The position numbers and the translations under genes are program-made. A stretch of 64,000 bases of DNA. It comes from Pseudoalteromonas arabiensis (GTDB lineage: Bacteria; Pseudomonadota; Gammaproteobacteria; Enterobacterales; Alteromonadaceae). The notes below the pieces were generated by a model. That model ran no database searches and was not told the origin of the DNA. It saw only the letters and a list, made by a program, of their open reading frames with translations. The stretch lies in contig NZ_LRUF01000026.1 of the NCBI RefSeq assembly GCF_001550155.1, positions 142,463-206,462 of the forward strand. The letters are read 5' to 3'. Numbering within the stretch: the first letter of the stretch is position 1; every line of letters starts with the position of its first letter. Below are positions 25,977 to 33,491 of the stretch, piece by piece.

Positions 25977-27281
25977 ATGGAAGCAACGGTTGAGTGTGAC
26001 AACAACACAAAACAAAGCATCTGGCTGCCAATGGTATTGGCCGGCTCGATGTTTTTTATTCTAGGGTGTATAACCTGGCTTAATGGCGCAATTACACCAT
26101 TTTTACAACAAATGCTTGAGCTATCGCCGTTACAAGCTTCGTTTATTATCTCCTCATTTTATATTGCTGTAACCGTTGCTGGTATTCCATCTGCAATGCT
26201 TATAAAACGAGTCGGCTATAAAAACGGTATGGCGATTGGTTGCGCTATTATGGCTTTGTCGGCGTTAATGTATATTCCGGCCGCTAAACTGCAAATGATC
26301 GAAATCTTTTTGTTTGCTCAGTTAATGATTGGTGTTGGGCAAACTGTTTTACAAACTGCTGTTAACCCGTATGTGGTTAAAATGGGCTCTGAAAAGTCAG
26401 CCGCAGTGCGTGTTTGTATTATGGGCTTATTAAATAAGTTTGCAGGTGTTATCGTGCCTGTTATTTTTGCTGCTGTGGTTGTAAGTGGTGTAGTGGATGG
26501 TGCGGGCAAATTATCGCAAGAACAAAAAGACATCATGGCAAATAGCCTTATCATGCCTTATGTACTGATTGCTGGTTTAATCATGCTTTTTGCGGCATTT
26601 GCTAAATTTGCCCCATTACCTGATTTAGTGTTTGATGAAGATCAATCATCAAATGGCAAAGGCGAAATTAAAGAAACTCTTGCACACCCTCACTTAGTTT
26701 TAGGTGTTGTTGGTATTGCGCTATACGTTGCTGTTGAAGTGATTGCCGCAGATACTATTGGCTCGTACGCGTTGCAAATTGGTGTAGCTGACTATTCAGT
26801 GATGACCTCATACACCATGGCGTGTATGTTAATTGGTTATGCAATTGGTATTTTAACTATTCCACGCTTTATGAGTCAGCAAACTGCGCTATTAATGTCG
26901 GGTATTGCCGGTATTATCACAGTCTTGTTAGTGGTTATGGGTAGCAACGACTCATTCATTATCTCAAACTTTTTATTAGTGCCATTTGGTGGCCCAGAGC
27001 TTCCAGATCCTCTGTTATGTATTGCTTTACTCGGTTTTGCTAATGCTATGGTGTGGCCAGCAATTTGGCCTTTAGCGCTTGCAGGCTTGGGCCGTTTAAC
27101 TGGCACAGCCTCAGGGTTATTGATCATGGGTATTGCTGGTGGTGCATTAGGTCCTTTATTAATTGGCCTTGGGAACGTGGCAGGCCTTGGTGCACAAGGC
27201 GCGTACATTGTGATGATCCCAAGCTATGTATTTATCTTATTCTATGCCTTAAAAGGTCATAAGATGAGAAGTTGGAAATAA
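25977..27281 (+). CDS. MFS N-acetylglucosamine permease candidate (NagP-like)
   Basis: A 434-residue inner-membrane transporter with 12 hydrophobic segments. Family features of FucP-type symporters are clear: FFILGCITWLNGAITPFLQQ in TM1, LIKRVGYKNGMAIG in the first cytoplasmic loop, and TAVNPYVVKMG. The NagR-type operator in front of it supports N-acetylglucosamine as substrate. It has its own promoter region after the terminator at 25802-25836 and is followed by another terminator, so it is monocistronic. Ribosome site AAGAGA precedes the ATG. Confidence 0.83.
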   Translation: MEATVECDNNTKQSIWLPMVLAGSMFFILGCITWLNGAITPFLQQMLELSPLQASFIISSFYIAVTVAGIPSAMLIKRVGYKNGMAIGCAIMALSALMYIPAAKLQMIEIFLFAQLMIGVGQTVLQTAVNPYVVKMGSEKSAAVRVCIMGLLNKFAGVIVPVIFAAVVVSGVVDGAGKLSQEQKDIMANSLIMPYVLIAGLIMLFAAFAKFAPLPDLVFDEDQSSNGKGEIKETLAHPHLVLGVVGIALYVAVEVIAADTIGSYALQIGVADYSVMTSYTMACMLIGYAIGILTIPRFMSQQTALLMSGIAGIITVLLVVMGSNDSFIISNFLLVPFGGPELPDPLLCIALLGFANAMVWPAIWPLALAGLGRLTGTASGLLIMGIAGGALGPLLIGLGNVAGLGAQGAYIVMIPSYVFILFYALKGHKMRSWK

Positions 27282-27306
27282 CTTGGTGTAATAATTCAAG
27301 TTAGGC

Positions 27307-27342
27307 AAAGCCGCGGTACGCCCATCACCGCGGCTTTTTTTA
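27307..27342 (+). terminator. Intrinsic terminator of the nagP-like gene
   Basis: AAAGCCGCGG/CCGCGGCTTT stem with a 12-nt loop and seven T residues, 25 nt after the stop. Confidence 0.9.
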
Positions 27343-27397
27343 TTTCGTATAGGTTATCTTAATGGTTATGCTTTAATAAACGCGCCATGCAAGCATA

Positions 27398-27452
27398 ACG
27401 CCTACACAATTATATAAGCGCCGCCGTAGGCGTGAAATTCATTTCGCGCGAA
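27398..27452. repeat. Dispersed palindromic repeat, copy C, with extended hairpin
   Basis: The core (27425-27452) matches copies at 892 and 10893. Here the upstream ACGCCTAC (27398-27405) can also pair with GTAGGCGT (27426-27433), so the element may form a two-hairpin structure. Confidence 0.75.
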
Positions 27453-27462
27453 TTTGTTTCCA

Positions 27463-27498
27463 CAAAAAAGCCGTGGGATTTTCATCACACGGCTTTTA
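27463..27498 (-). terminator. Intrinsic terminator of the FecA-like receptor gene
   Basis: On the minus strand AAAAGCCGTG and CACGGCTTTTTT pair around a 12-nt loop, about 22 nt after the receptor stop. The stem is A/T-flanked on both sides and could act in both directions. Confidence 0.85.
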
Positions 27499-27519
27499 AA
27501 CTTTCGTTAAGTCATTTTA

Positions 27520-29670
27520 TTAGAACGAGTAGCTGTAACCTAGTTGTAGGGTACGTGGTTTACCAGTTTGGATACCACCATGAGCGCGGTTTGCAACGTA
27601 AGTCTTATCAAACAAGTTATCTACAGTTAGATATACTTTTTGTTTGTCGTCGATAAGGTATTTAGCTGCTAAATCCCATACTACACGGCTGTCGATTGCA
27701 TTGCGGCCTGAGTCTGATAGGTCTGCATGCGCATCTGAAACATAGCGCATTTGCGTATCGAATACGAAGCTTGAGAACGCAGCACCAACAGAAAGGGCTA
27801 GCTGGTTTTCAGGCACGTATGGCATTTCATCACCACTTGTTACACTTCCCCATAGGTCAGATTCAAAATCGTTTTCGAACTCAGAGTCAGTGTATGTGTA
27901 TGTTAAGCGAACAGGGAATGATGCGGCATTGCTTGTAAATACTTTACCCGCGCTTAGCTCAAAACCAGATACTGATACTTCACCATAGTTGTATTGGTCG
28001 CCAATGTTGTCATCACTACAACCTACAGCTGCAGTACAGTTACCATGCATGTTGCTGTAGTCAGAGTTAAAGTAAATGACTTCACCAGTGATTCCAGCGT
28101 AATCATAACGACCACCAAGCTCAATATTTACACTCTCTTCTTCTTCTTGGTCAGCGTTACCTGGCGCTGCTGGAGCATAACCTTTTTGGATACCTGCAAG
28201 CAGCGTAAGGTTGTCGTTTAATGTATAAGTTGCGCCAAGTGAAGGCACTAAAATATCGCTGTCGTTGCTGATATCTTTTGTTAGGCCATTAGAGCGTGTT
28301 GGATCAGACTTAGACCACTCTTCACGTGTAATCGTAATATCTTCGTAGCGTAGGCCAGCATTAATGATTAATGCGTCAAGAGTCCATTGATCTTGGATAA
28401 AGAATGTTGTCGCCTCAGCGCTATCTACGCGGTTACTATCAGAACCACGTACGCCTCTTTCAGTTAGCGTCATTGAAAGGTCTTGATTTAGCGTGTATGT
28501 GTCTTGCCACTGAAAGCGGTCCATCTCGTCTTCATGGTAACGAGCACCAACAGTAATGTAGTGGTTACCTGCTGGAATGTGGAACTCAGTTTGTAAGCCT
28601 TTTGCTTGGTAGTCACGGTTATTCGCTTTTACGCCAATGCCTTCGATACCTTCGCTTGTTGGGTTTGCTTCAAACTCGCTGTATTGCTCAAGGTAGCTTG
28701 TACCCACTTTACTTGCTTTATACCAGTTACGGTGAAAGTCGTTTACATAAGCCGTAGCCAGTAGTTCGTAACCGTCACCAAAACGATATGCATAGTTTAG
28801 CTGATACGCATTGTGGCGTGTATTCATTTCATCGTTTTGTGATGCTGCATAACGACGGTATGGGCTTTCTTTGTAATCTGCATCTGTTAAGCCCATATAT
28901 GTTTCATCAGAGCGCTCATCAGAATACTTTAGTTTCATTTCTAGGCTATGGGCTTCGTTATCGCCAAAATCAAAACCAAATTTTAAGAGTAAGTCATTTT
29001 TCTCAAACCCAGTGTTGTCACTGCCAACAGGTAGATCTTTAAAGCCATCAGCACCATAAGAGAATACTTCAACTAAGCCAGCTGCATTGTTTTTCTTTTT
29101 ACCGTAGTAAGCATGGCCTTTATAGAAGCCATCACTACCAAGCTCGGCATTAAACAATCCTTTAGAGCCTTCTGTTGGTAAACTACGAGAAACTAAGTTT
29201 AAAACACCGCCTGTTGTACGAGGACCATATTTAACAGAGGCTGCACCTTTTAGTACTTCGATAGACTCCATACGACCCATAGTAGGGAAGTAATAAGCAG
29301 AAGGGGCAGAATATGGAGCAGGGGCTACAAGTACGCCGTCTTCCATTACAGATATTTTATCATTACGAGAAGTGCCCGTGCCGCGCATGCCGATATTTGG
29401 GCGAAGGCCATAGCCATCTTCCTCTTGTACATAAACGCCAGGTACTGAGCTCAATACACGTGAGATATCTGTGTATTCAAACTTTTCTAGCTCTTGCTCG
29501 CTAATAAACGTTGCTGAACCTGGAATATCATTAATAGCTGCAGCTGAGCCAATTACAGTAATTTGTTCAAAGCTTTTTTCTTCTTTTGTTGCATCTTTTG
29601 CAAGTGCATTAGCGCTTAAAGATAACGCGATTGCAGTCGAAAGTGTTGAAACAATAAACTTAGGTGTCAT
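27520..29670 (-). CDS. FecA-like TonB-dependent receptor
   Basis: A 716-residue outer-membrane receptor with signal peptide ending NALAK. The plug has VIGSAAAINDIPGSATFI and the FecA-type stretch MEDGVLVAPAPYSAPSAYYF, then IEVLKGAASVKYGPRTTGG, a strong resemblance to ferric-dicitrate receptors. The C-terminus RTLQLGYSYSF ends in Phe as outer-membrane barrels do. FecA proper has an N-terminal signalling domain, but this protein goes almost directly from signal peptide to plug and no fecIR genes are adjacent. It therefore acts as a plain uptake receptor, probably for a ferric chelate. Substrate is inferred from similarity. Confidence 0.88.
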   Translation of the reverse strand: MTPKFIVSTLSTAIALSLSANALAKDATKEEKSFEQITVIGSAAAINDIPGSATFISEQELEKFEYTDISRVLSSVPGVYVQEEDGYGLRPNIGMRGTGTSRNDKISVMEDGVLVAPAPYSAPSAYYFPTMGRMESIEVLKGAASVKYGPRTTGGVLNLVSRSLPTEGSKGLFNAELGSDGFYKGHAYYGKKKNNAAGLVEVFSYGADGFKDLPVGSDNTGFEKNDLLLKFGFDFGDNEAHSLEMKLKYSDERSDETYMGLTDADYKESPYRRYAASQNDEMNTRHNAYQLNYAYRFGDGYELLATAYVNDFHRNWYKASKVGTSYLEQYSEFEANPTSEGIEGIGVKANNRDYQAKGLQTEFHIPAGNHYITVGARYHEDEMDRFQWQDTYTLNQDLSMTLTERGVRGSDSNRVDSAEATTFFIQDQWTLDALIINAGLRYEDITITREEWSKSDPTRSNGLTKDISNDSDILVPSLGATYTLNDNLTLLAGIQKGYAPAAPGNADQEEEESVNIELGGRYDYAGITGEVIYFNSDYSNMHGNCTAAVGCSDDNIGDQYNYGEVSVSGFELSAGKVFTSNAASFPVRLTYTYTDSEFENDFESDLWGSVTSGDEMPYVPENQLALSVGAAFSSFVFDTQMRYVSDAHADLSDSGRNAIDSRVVWDLAAKYLIDDKQKVYLTVDNLFDKTYVANRAHGGIQTGKPRTLQLGYSYSF

Positions 29671-29982
29671 TGTGTGTCCTGTCTGTGCTTGGTTTTGAAA
29701 CGGTGTAATTTAAACATGGAAAATAATACGAATCAATCCTATTTGTACTAAAACAGGTACTAATGATTAAGTTTTTGATATAAAAGAGTAAAATTACCTT
29801 GTGGTAGTATTGTAATACTATACTTTATCTAGTGTTTTAGGGTTGATTTTAAGATGATTGCTAGGTGTTTTGTTTAGGAAAATGCAATAACTTAATGATT
29901 GATATCAATATGCTGTTTTAACTATGCACGATGTTTTGGCTTACATTCGTGTCGTAAACACTGCTTTTATAGTGATTCAACC
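29671..29982. other. Promoter region of the FecA-like receptor
   Basis: No gene. It includes a perfect inverted repeat TAGTATT-GT-AATACTA (29805-29820) and the possible Fur site listed separately. The far side precedes the end of the LysR gene. Confidence 0.5.
29722..29740. promoter_or_regulatory. Weak Fur-box candidate
   Basis: By hand the 19 bases agree with the GATAATGATAATCATTATC consensus at 11 positions. They lie about 50 nt before the receptor start, where iron repression would be expected. The match is marginal. Confidence 0.3.
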
Positions 29983-30828
29983 TTAGGTTAAGCGCAAGGC
30001 GATAAACTCAGCGAGTTTATCTACTGCGTTACCAGCTTCATCAGCGCGTTTTATTAAACTAATGCCAATTTGACCCAGTTCAGGGAGATCTTTAGTTTGT
30101 AGCTGGTAGTTAAGCTCATTGGGTACGGTACTTTTTGCGAGCACCGTAATGCCTAAGCCTTCTTTTAAGGCGGCAGTCAGGCCCGTTAAGTCGGCATTAC
30201 TGTAAGCAATACGGTATTTAATACCTGCACTTTGTAATGCTTCAATTGCACGGCGGCGATAAATACACCCTTCTGGAGCGGTTACAAGTGTTACCACATC
30301 GTTTTGCGCAAGGCTTAAATCGCCTACCCAAACTAGTTGGTCTTGCATAAAAATAGGGAACTTGGCTGATTCGAGCTCTTCGTTTAATGCCAGTACTAAA
30401 TCGAATTGATCTTGGCGTGAAACCGACAATAAATGTTTACTCAAACGAGAGCGTACTTCGAGCGATACATCAGGGTAGAGGGCAACGAAATCACCAATGA
30501 TCGAAGGTAAAATACGTGCGGCAAATTCACTTGGGATCCCCAAACGCACTTTACCGGTGACGTTTTCGCTGGTGAACTGCTGCAAAATAGCGTCGTTTTG
30601 TTGCAGCATTTGCTTCGCTAATGGCATGAGCAACTCACCATACTGGTTAAGCACTTGGCGCTGTCCTTGCTTTTTAAACAGCTTGTGGCCAAGCATGTCT
30701 TCTAGGCGCTTTATTTGTAAGCTCACAGCCGGTTGCGATAGCCCCAATAACTCACCCGCTTTGGCAAAGCCGCCTACTTCAACAACGGTGACTAGGGTGC
30801 GTAAACTGTCGGTAGAAATATTTTTCAT
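29983..30828 (-). CDS. LysR-family transcriptional regulator
   Basis: A 281-residue regulator. The N-terminal winged helix carries FAKAGELLGLSQPAVSLQIKR, followed by the linker helix and a substrate-binding domain. The sequence looks closer to LrhA-type regulators than to GcvA, although glycine cleavage genes follow downstream. It diverges from the GcvT-like gene at 30953 with about 120 bp between them. The usual LysR habit of controlling a divergent neighbour makes that gene the first candidate target. Confidence 0.88.
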   Translation of the reverse strand: MKNISTDSLRTLVTVVEVGGFAKAGELLGLSQPAVSLQIKRLEDMLGHKLFKKQGQRQVLNQYGELLMPLAKQMLQQNDAILQQFTSENVTGKVRLGIPSEFAARILPSIIGDFVALYPDVSLEVRSRLSKHLLSVSRQDQFDLVLALNEELESAKFPIFMQDQLVWVGDLSLAQNDVVTLVTAPEGCIYRRRAIEALQSAGIKYRIAYSNADLTGLTAALKEGLGITVLAKSTVPNELNYQLQTKDLPELGQIGISLIKRADEAGNAVDKLAEFIALRLT

Positions 30829-30952
30829 AAAAAAAATCTATTTATAGGGCTATATATATAAGCATTATTTATCAATTGATAAATAATTACAATTTGTTGT
30901 TGCCTGCACGGCGCAATATACTTCAAGCATTAACGATTGATAGGTGTCACAT

Positions 30953-31552
30953 ATGACTTTTACGCCAATAATGTTTGCTCGCCACAGCCAAGCTGAGACA
31001 CCAGCAGACAACGTGCTACAAGCAAATAACGATACTGCCATTATGGACTTTAGTGGCACTGAAGCAATCCCATTTTTAACGGCTATTTTAGGTCTTGATA
31101 TTAATAAGCTAACCGCCAGCGGTTTAGGCTTACGTAGTTCATTAGACGATGACCTAACAAGCAGCTACGCTTATGCCCTGTACTACTTTAATGAAACCGC
31201 ATTTCGTTTTGTGCTAGGTAAAGATGCCAGCGTGCAATTACAGTCGCTTATTAATGAGCAACAACTACGTTACGACATTGATTATGTAATGCGGGACGAT
31301 TTAAGCGCGCTAACCCTAAGTGGTGAGCAAGCGTTTGATGCCTTGGTGGACAGCTTTAAACTAACGCCAGGGCTGCGTTTATCAGACATGCGCAGCTGCT
31401 ATGGTGCACAAAGTGGTGAAGTGTTTATAACCGCTATAGACAACCAAGCAACACAGCAATTTCAGCTGGTGGCGCGCCAAGCAGAGCTTGATAAATGGCA
31501 AACGCACTTACAGCAGCTCGGTTTTGATTTAGCCTTAGCCAACGTTGCTTAA
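30953..31552 (+). CDS. Stand-alone GcvT-like domain protein
   Basis: About 199 residues from the ATG at 30953 (AGG 8 nt upstream); a GTG at 30944 is also in frame. Residues around 25-115 follow the folate-binding domain of aminomethyltransferase: a DFSGTEAIPFLTAILGLDINKL stretch (given in parts), a LDDDL turn and FRFVLGKDA line up with the corresponding parts of the GcvT encoded just downstream. Overall identity is low and the C-terminal GcvT half is missing. It might be a YgfZ/GcvT-type folate-binding accessory protein or a decaying paralogue. It ends with its own terminator, so it is not cotranscribed with gcvT. Confidence 0.6.
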   Translation: MTFTPIMFARHSQAETPADNVLQANNDTAIMDFSGTEAIPFLTAILGLDINKLTASGLGLRSSLDDDLTSSYAYALYYFNETAFRFVLGKDASVQLQSLINEQQLRYDIDYVMRDDLSALTLSGEQAFDALVDSFKLTPGLRLSDMRSCYGAQSGEVFITAIDNQATQQFQLVARQAELDKWQTHLQQLGFDLALANVA

Positions 31553-31566
31553 AATAGAAAGTTTTT

Positions 31567-31602
31567 AAAACAGCTATACACTTGGGTGTTTAGCTGTTTT
31601 TA
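31567..31602 (+). terminator. Intrinsic terminator after the GcvT-like gene
   Basis: AAAACAGCTA/TAGCTGTTTT plus inner ACAC/GTGT gives a long stem around TTGG, followed by T residues. It isolates the gene from gcvT. Confidence 0.9.
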
Positions 31603-31623
31603 GTTACAAAATCGCAATTTGGG

Positions 31624-31651
31624 TGTGACAACTGTGCAACTAATGTATAAT
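31624..31651 (+). promoter_or_regulatory. Candidate promoter of the gcv genes
   Basis: TGTGAC (31624-31629), 16-nt spacer, consensus TATAAT (31646-31651). The leader to the gcvT start is about 75 nt and contains two small hairpins (CCTCA/TGAGG and CCCAC/GTGGG). Confidence 0.6.
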
Positions 31652-31731
31652 CGCCGCCCATGTTATTCCCCCTCATTAAATTGAGGCCACGCCCCACAAC
31701 TAGTGGGTTAATTTAAAAGTGAAGGAATATT

Positions 31732-32814
31732 ATGACTTCTAAAACAGTTTTACATGCTAAGCACCTAGAAGCTGGCGCAAAAATGGTTGATTTCCACGGC
31801 TGGGAAATGCCAATCAACTACGGCTCACAAATCGAAGAGCATAATGCGGTTCGCACAGATGCAGGTATGTTTGACGTATCTCACATGACAATTGTTGATG
31901 TTCAAGGCGAACAAGCACAAGCATTCTTACGTAAGCTTGTTGCAAACGATGTTGCTAAGTTAACTGTACCAGGTAAAGCACTTTACACAGGTATGCTTAA
32001 CGAAGAAGGCGGCGTAATCGACGACCTGATCATCTACTTCTTTTCAGACACTGACTATCGTTTAGTTGTTAACTCAGCAACACGTGAAAAAGATTTAGCA
32101 CATTTAGCTAAAGTGTCGGCTGATTTTGCCGTAACAGTGACTGAGCGTCCTGAGTTTGCAATGATTGCCGTTCAAGGCCCTAACGCACGTGCTAAAACAG
32201 CAACAGTACTTAACGCAGAGCAACAAGCTGCTGTTGAAGGTATGAAGCCTTTCTTTGGTGTGCAAGCAGGTGATTTATTTATTGCGACAACAGGCTATAC
32301 TGGCGAAGATGGTTATGAAATCGTAGTACCTAACGATCAAGCTGCTGATTTATGGCAACAACTTCTAGACGCAGGCGTAGCGCCAGCAGGTCTAGGTGCG
32401 CGCGATACGTTACGTCTTGAAGCGGGTATGAACCTTTACGGCTTAGATATGGACGAAAGTGTTTCTCCACTTGCTGCAAACATGGCGTGGACAATCGCAT
32501 GGGAGCCAGAAGATCGTAAGTTTATCGGTCGTGAAGTATTAGAGCAGCAACGCGCTGACAAGAGCACAGATAAACTAGTTGGCTTAGTGCTTGAAGAAAA
32601 AGGCGTATTGCGTAGCGGTTTAAAAGTCATCGTTGAAGGTGGTGAAGGGGTGATTACCTCTGGTACATTCTCACCAACGCTTGGTCACAGTGTTGCGCTA
32701 GCACGCGTTCCGCGTTCAACTGGCGAAACAGCCCAAGTAGAGATGCGTAAAAAACTGGTTAACGTTAAGGTTGTTAAACCTTGCTTTGTACGTAACGGTA
32801 AATCAGTTATCTAA
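31732..32814 (+). CDS. gcvT: Glycine cleavage T protein (aminomethyltransferase)
   Basis: A 360-residue cytoplasmic enzyme that moves the methylene group from lipoyl-GcvH to tetrahydrofolate and releases ammonia. Family motifs include [13 protein letters not shown], the GVIDDLIIY stretch containing the folate-site Asp, [11 protein letters not shown], and [17 protein letters not shown]. The length is normal. It is preceded by GAAGGA and a consensus -10, and followed by gcvH and gcvP in the usual T-H-P order. Codon use resembles a well-expressed gene. Confidence 0.97.
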   Translation: MTSKTVLHAKHLEAGAKMVDFHGWEMPINYGSQIEEHNAVRTDAGMFDVSHMTIVDVQGEQAQAFLRKLVANDVAKLTVPGKALYTGMLNEEGGVIDDLIIYFFSDTDYRLVVNSATREKDLAHLAKVSADFAVTVTERPEFAMIAVQGPNARAKTATVLNAEQQAAVEGMKPFFGVQAGDLFIATTGYTGEDGYEIVVPNDQAADLWQQLLDAGVAPAGLGARDTLRLEAGMNLYGLDMDESVSPLAANMAWTIAWEPEDRKFIGREVLEQQRADKSTDKLVGLVLEEKGVLRSGLKVIVEGGEGVITSGTFSPTLGHSVALARVPRSTGETAQVEMRKKLVNVKVVKPCFVRNGKSVI

Positions 32815-32848
32815 ACTATAAAAAATTTGGTGTTATCACCTAATAATG

Positions 32849-32878
32849 CCAATCATGTTGAGTTGTTAGCATGATTGG
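32849..32878 (+). other. Intercistronic hairpin between gcvT and gcvH
   Basis: CCAATCATG (32849-32857) pairs with CATGATTGG (32870-32878) around a 12-nt loop. No T-run follows, so processing or mRNA stabilisation is more likely than termination. Confidence 0.65.
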
Positions 32879-32902
32879 TATCAGAACCAAAGGAACAAAA
32901 AG

Positions 32903-33292
32903 ATGAGCAATATCCCAAGCGAATTAAAATATGCTACTTCACACGAGTGGGTTCGCGACGAAGGTGACGGTACGTTTACTGTAGGTATCACTGAGCACGC
33001 ACAAGAACTTCTTGGCGACATGGTATTCGTTGAATTACCAGAAGTTGGTGATGAAGTTGACGCGGGTGAAGACTGCGCAGTAGCTGAGTCTGTAAAAGCA
33101 GCATCAGACATCTACGCACCTATCGGCGGTGAAATCGTTGCAATCAACGAAGATCTTGAAGATTCGCCTGAAACAGTAAATAACGACCCGTACACTGACG
33201 GTTGGTTATTCCGTATCAAAGCATCTGACACATCAGAGCTTGATAACCTGTTAGACGCTGAAGGCTACGCTAACACAATCGACGAAGACTAA
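32903..33292 (+). CDS. gcvH: Glycine cleavage H protein
   Basis: A 129-residue lipoyl carrier that shuttles the aminomethyl group among P, T and L proteins. The lipoylation site is K65 in [14 protein letters not shown], the standard ESVK context. [23 protein letters not shown] at the N-terminus (in parts) and the GWLF motif near the end are family hallmarks. It lies 88 nt after gcvT, and AAAGGAAC precedes the ATG. Confidence 0.97.
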   Translation: MSNIPSELKYATSHEWVRDEGDGTFTVGITEHAQELLGDMVFVELPEVGDEVDAGEDCAVAESVKAASDIYAPIGGEIVAINEDLEDSPETVNNDPYTDGWLFRIKASDTSELDNLLDAEGYANTIDED

Positions 33293-33311
33293 TTAATTAG
33301 TCACGCCGACT

Positions 33312-33372
33312 AAAAGCCCCGTCTAGATACCTAGCTAATCAACTACCTAGCTTGGGTTTCACTGGGGCTTTT
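33312..33372 (+). other. Long-range hairpin after gcvH
   Basis: AAAAGCCCC (33312-33320) pairs with GGGGCTTTT (33364-33372). The 43-nt loop contains a direct repeat ACCTAGCT. A T-rich tail (ATGATTTT) follows but is broken. It may be a terminator or a 3'-end stabiliser of the gcvTH message. Confidence 0.6.
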
Positions 33373-33430
33373 ATGATTTTATAGCTTACGTTTCCATACG
33401 CTGTAAGTTACTAAATCAACACGTTTTTAA

Positions 33431-33470
33431 GTTATTGCCAGTTACCCATTGGCAGTAACCACTTTTTTTT
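33431..33470 (+). terminator. Terminator-like hairpin just before gcvP
   Basis: GTTATTGCCA (33431-33440) pairs with TGGCAGTAAC, closing a 9-nt loop, followed by CACTTTTTTTT ending at 33470. It ends 21 nt before the gcvP ATG. It would stop most gcvTH read-through unless relieved. Confidence 0.8.
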
Positions 33471-33491
33471 GGATCATAGGAATCTGGACAA

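Noticed and set aside
27520-29670. FecA with FecIR signalling
   Set aside because: The receptor lacks the N-terminal signalling domain and no fecI or fecR gene is adjacent.
29722-29740. A definite Fur box for the FecA-like receptor
   Set aside because: Only 11 of 19 positions agree with the consensus by hand count, which is not enough for a firm call; it is kept as a weak candidate.
31553-31731. Glycine riboswitch before gcvT
   Set aside because: The leader is short, with only two small hairpins, and lacks the conserved glycine aptamer core. The region is explained by a terminator and a promoter.
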